DNA from: Phoebastria nigripes
Taxonomy: Eukaryota > Chordata > Aves > Procellariiformes > Diomedeidae
Length of the DNA: 64,000 bases
Assembly (NCBI GenBank): GCA_035582835.1
Contig: JAYKAV010000289.1
Span: forward strand, 1,511,868-1,575,867
Direction: 5' to 3'
Part shown: positions 61,805 through 64,000 of the stretch, in pieces
Layout: each line of letters begins with the position of its first letter
Numbering within the stretch: position 1 is the first letter of the stretch
The notes under the pieces: model-generated
What the model was told of the DNA's origin: nothing
The model's database searches: none
Seen by the model: only the letters and a program-made list of their open reading frames with translations
Program-made: the position numbers and the translations under genes

Positions 61805-61960
61805 GACATGGACATTTCTTTCTGGATTCCCCATTGATTATTTGGGACAAGTCACCCCATCTCTCTGTGCCTCAGTTTCCCTAGTGTAAAATGGGGAGAG
61901 CCTATCTTCTTTATAAATCCCTCTGACAGCTACAGCTAGGAGGCACCTGATAAAAATGAA
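61805..61960 (+). repeat. MIR-family SINE relic, + strand
   Basis: 'ttgggacaagtcaccccatc' then tctctgtgcctcagtttccc and 'tagtgtaaaatggggag' reproduce the MIR core ('ttgggcaagtcacttcatct', 'ctgtgcctcagtttcctc', 'tgtaaaatgggga'). Flanking sequence back to about 61805 and forward to 61960 fits more loosely. This is the clearest MIR copy in the window. Confidence 0.82.
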
Positions 61961-61964
61961 CGGG

Positions 61965-62950
61965 AGTTGTGACCATTATTGCTACCGTTCAGGCACTGGA
62001 TTTCCTCTGTGCGTTCGCTGTCAGATTTATTCTTGGTGGCTGTGTTGTCACTGGTTTCAAATTCCACACTTCGAGCCTTTTGTCTTNTGCTCTGCAGCCT
62101 GATAGAAATTTCTCTTCAGACAGTCATACCATGAGCTCATCAACTCATTTAAAACCTAACTCAAGTTCTTTTATACTTTTTCCCCACCCTGTCTAATCTC
62201 CTTTTATTCTTGCTTTATGTGCTTATCCATGTGCTTTGTGAGTAGCTTGTTTTCCTATTCGGCACTGTGCTTTGACTCTTGTGAAAGGCACTATATTAAA
62301 TCTCTAATAAAGTGCGTGTAAGCTATTCATGTCACACTCTGCACTAGGGAGCATAGTCCATTATGCAAATGGTCAGTGCAAGCTTCCTATGAACTACATA
62401 CACTCAAAGGGCACTGCCTTTATATTACCATCAGTCAGCATAGACATGTGAAGGGAATAGGGAGGATATGGAAAGGAAGATGCTTTCTATCAGGTTCTTG
62501 CAATTCATTCCTTTCAACAAGAAAAAATATCCTCAGGAGACAAAGCAATGGTTTTCTATCTCCAGGTTAATTCTGGCCCTGCTGGCCTAAACTCAGTGAA
62601 ACTCCTTGTCACCAAGTCCACTGGATTTAGGAGGTTATAGCAGAAAAAGTCTCAGCCTCATTAGCCNGGAAAGCAGCTGGTGTTGTGTGGACTTCAGTGG
62701 GGGTTTCAATGCCTGCAAGGGCAAACTGTACCCTTGATTTCAGTGCTGCAGTCATCCAGACTGTGTGGTGTAGAGCAAGGTCAGAGAAGCCCACTAGTGT
62801 TATCATCCCCCTCCGGCAGCCAGGTAGCCCTGACCTGCTAATGCAGCTGCAACAGAGTGGTCCAGATATTGCACAGATCCGCTTTTAGCTATTCTTCAAT
62901 GAATGTTGCCAAAGGCATGCTAAGCAGATTTCTGATGCACAGTCCTTAAT
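61965..62950. other. Unique noncoding DNA with one repeat relic
   Basis: No gene is seen. Two Ns (62087, 62667) lie here. The repeat tail at 62260-62316 is the only recognised element before the CR1 starts at 62954. Confidence 0.6.
62260..62316 (+). repeat. Possible MIR/L3-type repeat tail
   Basis: 'tgctttgactcttgtgaaag' followed by 'gcactatattaaatctc' resembles the common repeat ending 'gctttgagatccttggatga' plus 'aaggcgctatataaat'. Short and decayed. Confidence 0.4.
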
Positions 62951-62953
62951 ATA

Positions 62954-64000
62954 GAATCACAGAATCATAGAATAGTTTGGGNTGGAAGGTACCTTTAAAG
63001 GTCATCTAGTCCAACCCCCCTGCCGTGGGCAGGGACATCTTCAACTAGATCAGGTTGCTCAGAGCCCCGTCCAACCTGACCTTGAATGTTTCCAGGGATG
63101 GGGCATCGACCACCTCTCTGGGCAACCTGTGCCAGGGTTTCACCACCCTCAGCGTAAAAAATTTCTTCCTTTTATCTAGTCTAAAACTACCCTTGTTTAG
63201 TTTAAAGCCATTCCCCCTTGTCCTGTTGCAACAGGCCCTGATAAAAAGTTTGCCACCATCTTTTTTATAAGCCCCCTTTAAGTACTGATAGGCTGCAATA
63301 AGGTCTCCCCAACCTTCTCTTCTCTAGGCTGAACAACCCCAACTCTCTCAGCCTTTCTTCGTAGGAGAGGCGCTCCATCCCCCTGATCATTTTTGTGTCC
63401 CTCCTCTGGACCCGCTCCAACAGGTCCGTGTCTTTCTTATGCTGAGGGCTCCAGAGCTGGACACAGCACTGCAGGTGGGGTCTCACCAGAGCAGAGTAGA
63501 GGGGCAGAATCACCTCCCTCGACCTGCTGGCCAAGCTGCTTTTGATGCNGCCNNGGATACNGTTGGCCTTCTGGGCTGCGAGTGCACATTGCTGGCTCAT
63601 GTCCAGCTTTTCATCCACCAGTACCCCCCAAGTCCTTCTCGGCAGGGCTGCTCTCATTTCCTTCATCCCCCAGCCTGTATTGATACTGGGGGTTGCCCCG
63701 ANCCAGGTGCAGGACCTTGCACTTGGCCTTGTTGAACCTCATGATGTTCACATGGGCCCACTTCTCGAGCTTGTCCAGGTCCCTCTGGATGGCATCCCGT
63801 CCCTCAGGCGTGTCAACCGCACCACTCAGCTTGGTGTCGTCTNCCAACTTGCTGAGGGTGCACTCGATCCCACCTCTATGTCATTGATGAAGATATTAAA
63901 CAGTACTCGTCCCAGTACGGACCCCTGCGGGACGCCACTCATCACCGACCTCCATCTGGACATTGAGCCGTTGACCACTACCCTCTGGATGCGACCATCC
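62954..64000 (-). mobile_element. CR1 LINE, reverse-transcriptase C-terminal part and 3' UTR, broken
   Basis: A minus-strand CR1 that runs past the window end. Its 3' end is at 62954 (reversed tail octamers, then 'ggaaggtacctttaaaggtc' and 'atctagtccaacc'). Upstream on its own strand comes the 3' untranslated region and the C-terminal part of the reverse transcriptase, with [20 protein letters not shown] (the Asp-Asp codons near 63836-63841 belong to the catalytic box), [12 protein letters not shown] and further on [19 protein letters not shown]. The coding frame is broken twice: at a six-base C run (63624-63629), where one extra base shifts the frame, and between about 63868 and 63880. Four Ns cluster at 63549-63561. 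The 3' end differs from the 58326 copy, so it is another subfamily. Dead copy. Confidence 0.95.

Noticed and set aside
1..64000. Bacterial-type features (operons, ribosome binding sites, CRISPR, phage, insertion sequences)
   Set aside because: CR1 LINEs, MIR relics, microsatellites and low coding density show vertebrate nuclear DNA; no regularly spaced direct repeats were seen.
1..64000. Endogenous retrovirus or solo LTR
   Set aside because: No paired terminal repeats, primer-binding site or retroviral protein motifs were recognised; the only reverse-transcriptase sequence belongs to CR1.

Overview
This window looks like a noncoding piece of a bird nuclear genome, either a long intron or intergenic DNA. 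The evidence is three CR1 LINE fragments with avian-type 3' ends (tandem copies of the octamer ATTCTATG), scattered decayed MIR SINE fragments, AT-rich sequence with many stops in all frames, a 511-base assembly gap and about 50 isolated single-base Ns. There are no bacterial operons, CRISPR arrays, tRNA or rRNA genes, and no intact protein-coding gene. I cannot name the species or the locus.

Layout. 1-12600 is unique AT-rich DNA with a possible recursive splice site near 2394, an ancient repeat tail (3561-3665), two MIR fragments and one small inverted repeat. 12645-14263 holds a short CR1 relic, a palindromic-repeat relic and a purine pentanucleotide tract. 14264-30380 is mostly unique, with a few exon-like intervals (15279-15329, 18546-18607, 27099-27137, 30130-30216). 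30382-30650 is an almost pure polypyrimidine tract. 36228-36920 is a reverse-strand CR1 whose middle is the assembly gap. 37349-37500 and 40057-40205 are two copies, about 85% identical, of an AT-rich noncoding segment that I do not recognise as a transposon. Between them lie a (GTT)n/T58 tract and a small palindrome. 40210-58320 is mostly unique, with perfect hairpins at 45846 and 49079, a CpG-rich patch with a good splice donor at 51671, and one MIR relic. 58326-58657 is a well-preserved, 5'-truncated CR1 on the + strand. 58660-62950 carries more MIR relics and the best exon-like interval (61398-61505). 62954 to the window end is a reverse-strand CR1 carrying the reverse-transcriptase C-terminal part with two frameshifts.

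No genes can be shown to work together here. Exon-like intervals are given as hypotheses only: splice-site-like pairs at this spacing occur by chance in 64 kb. I did not find a clearly new biological system. The strongest unexplained signal is the pair of diverged noncoding copies at 37.3 and 40.1 kb, which could be a duplicated regulatory element.
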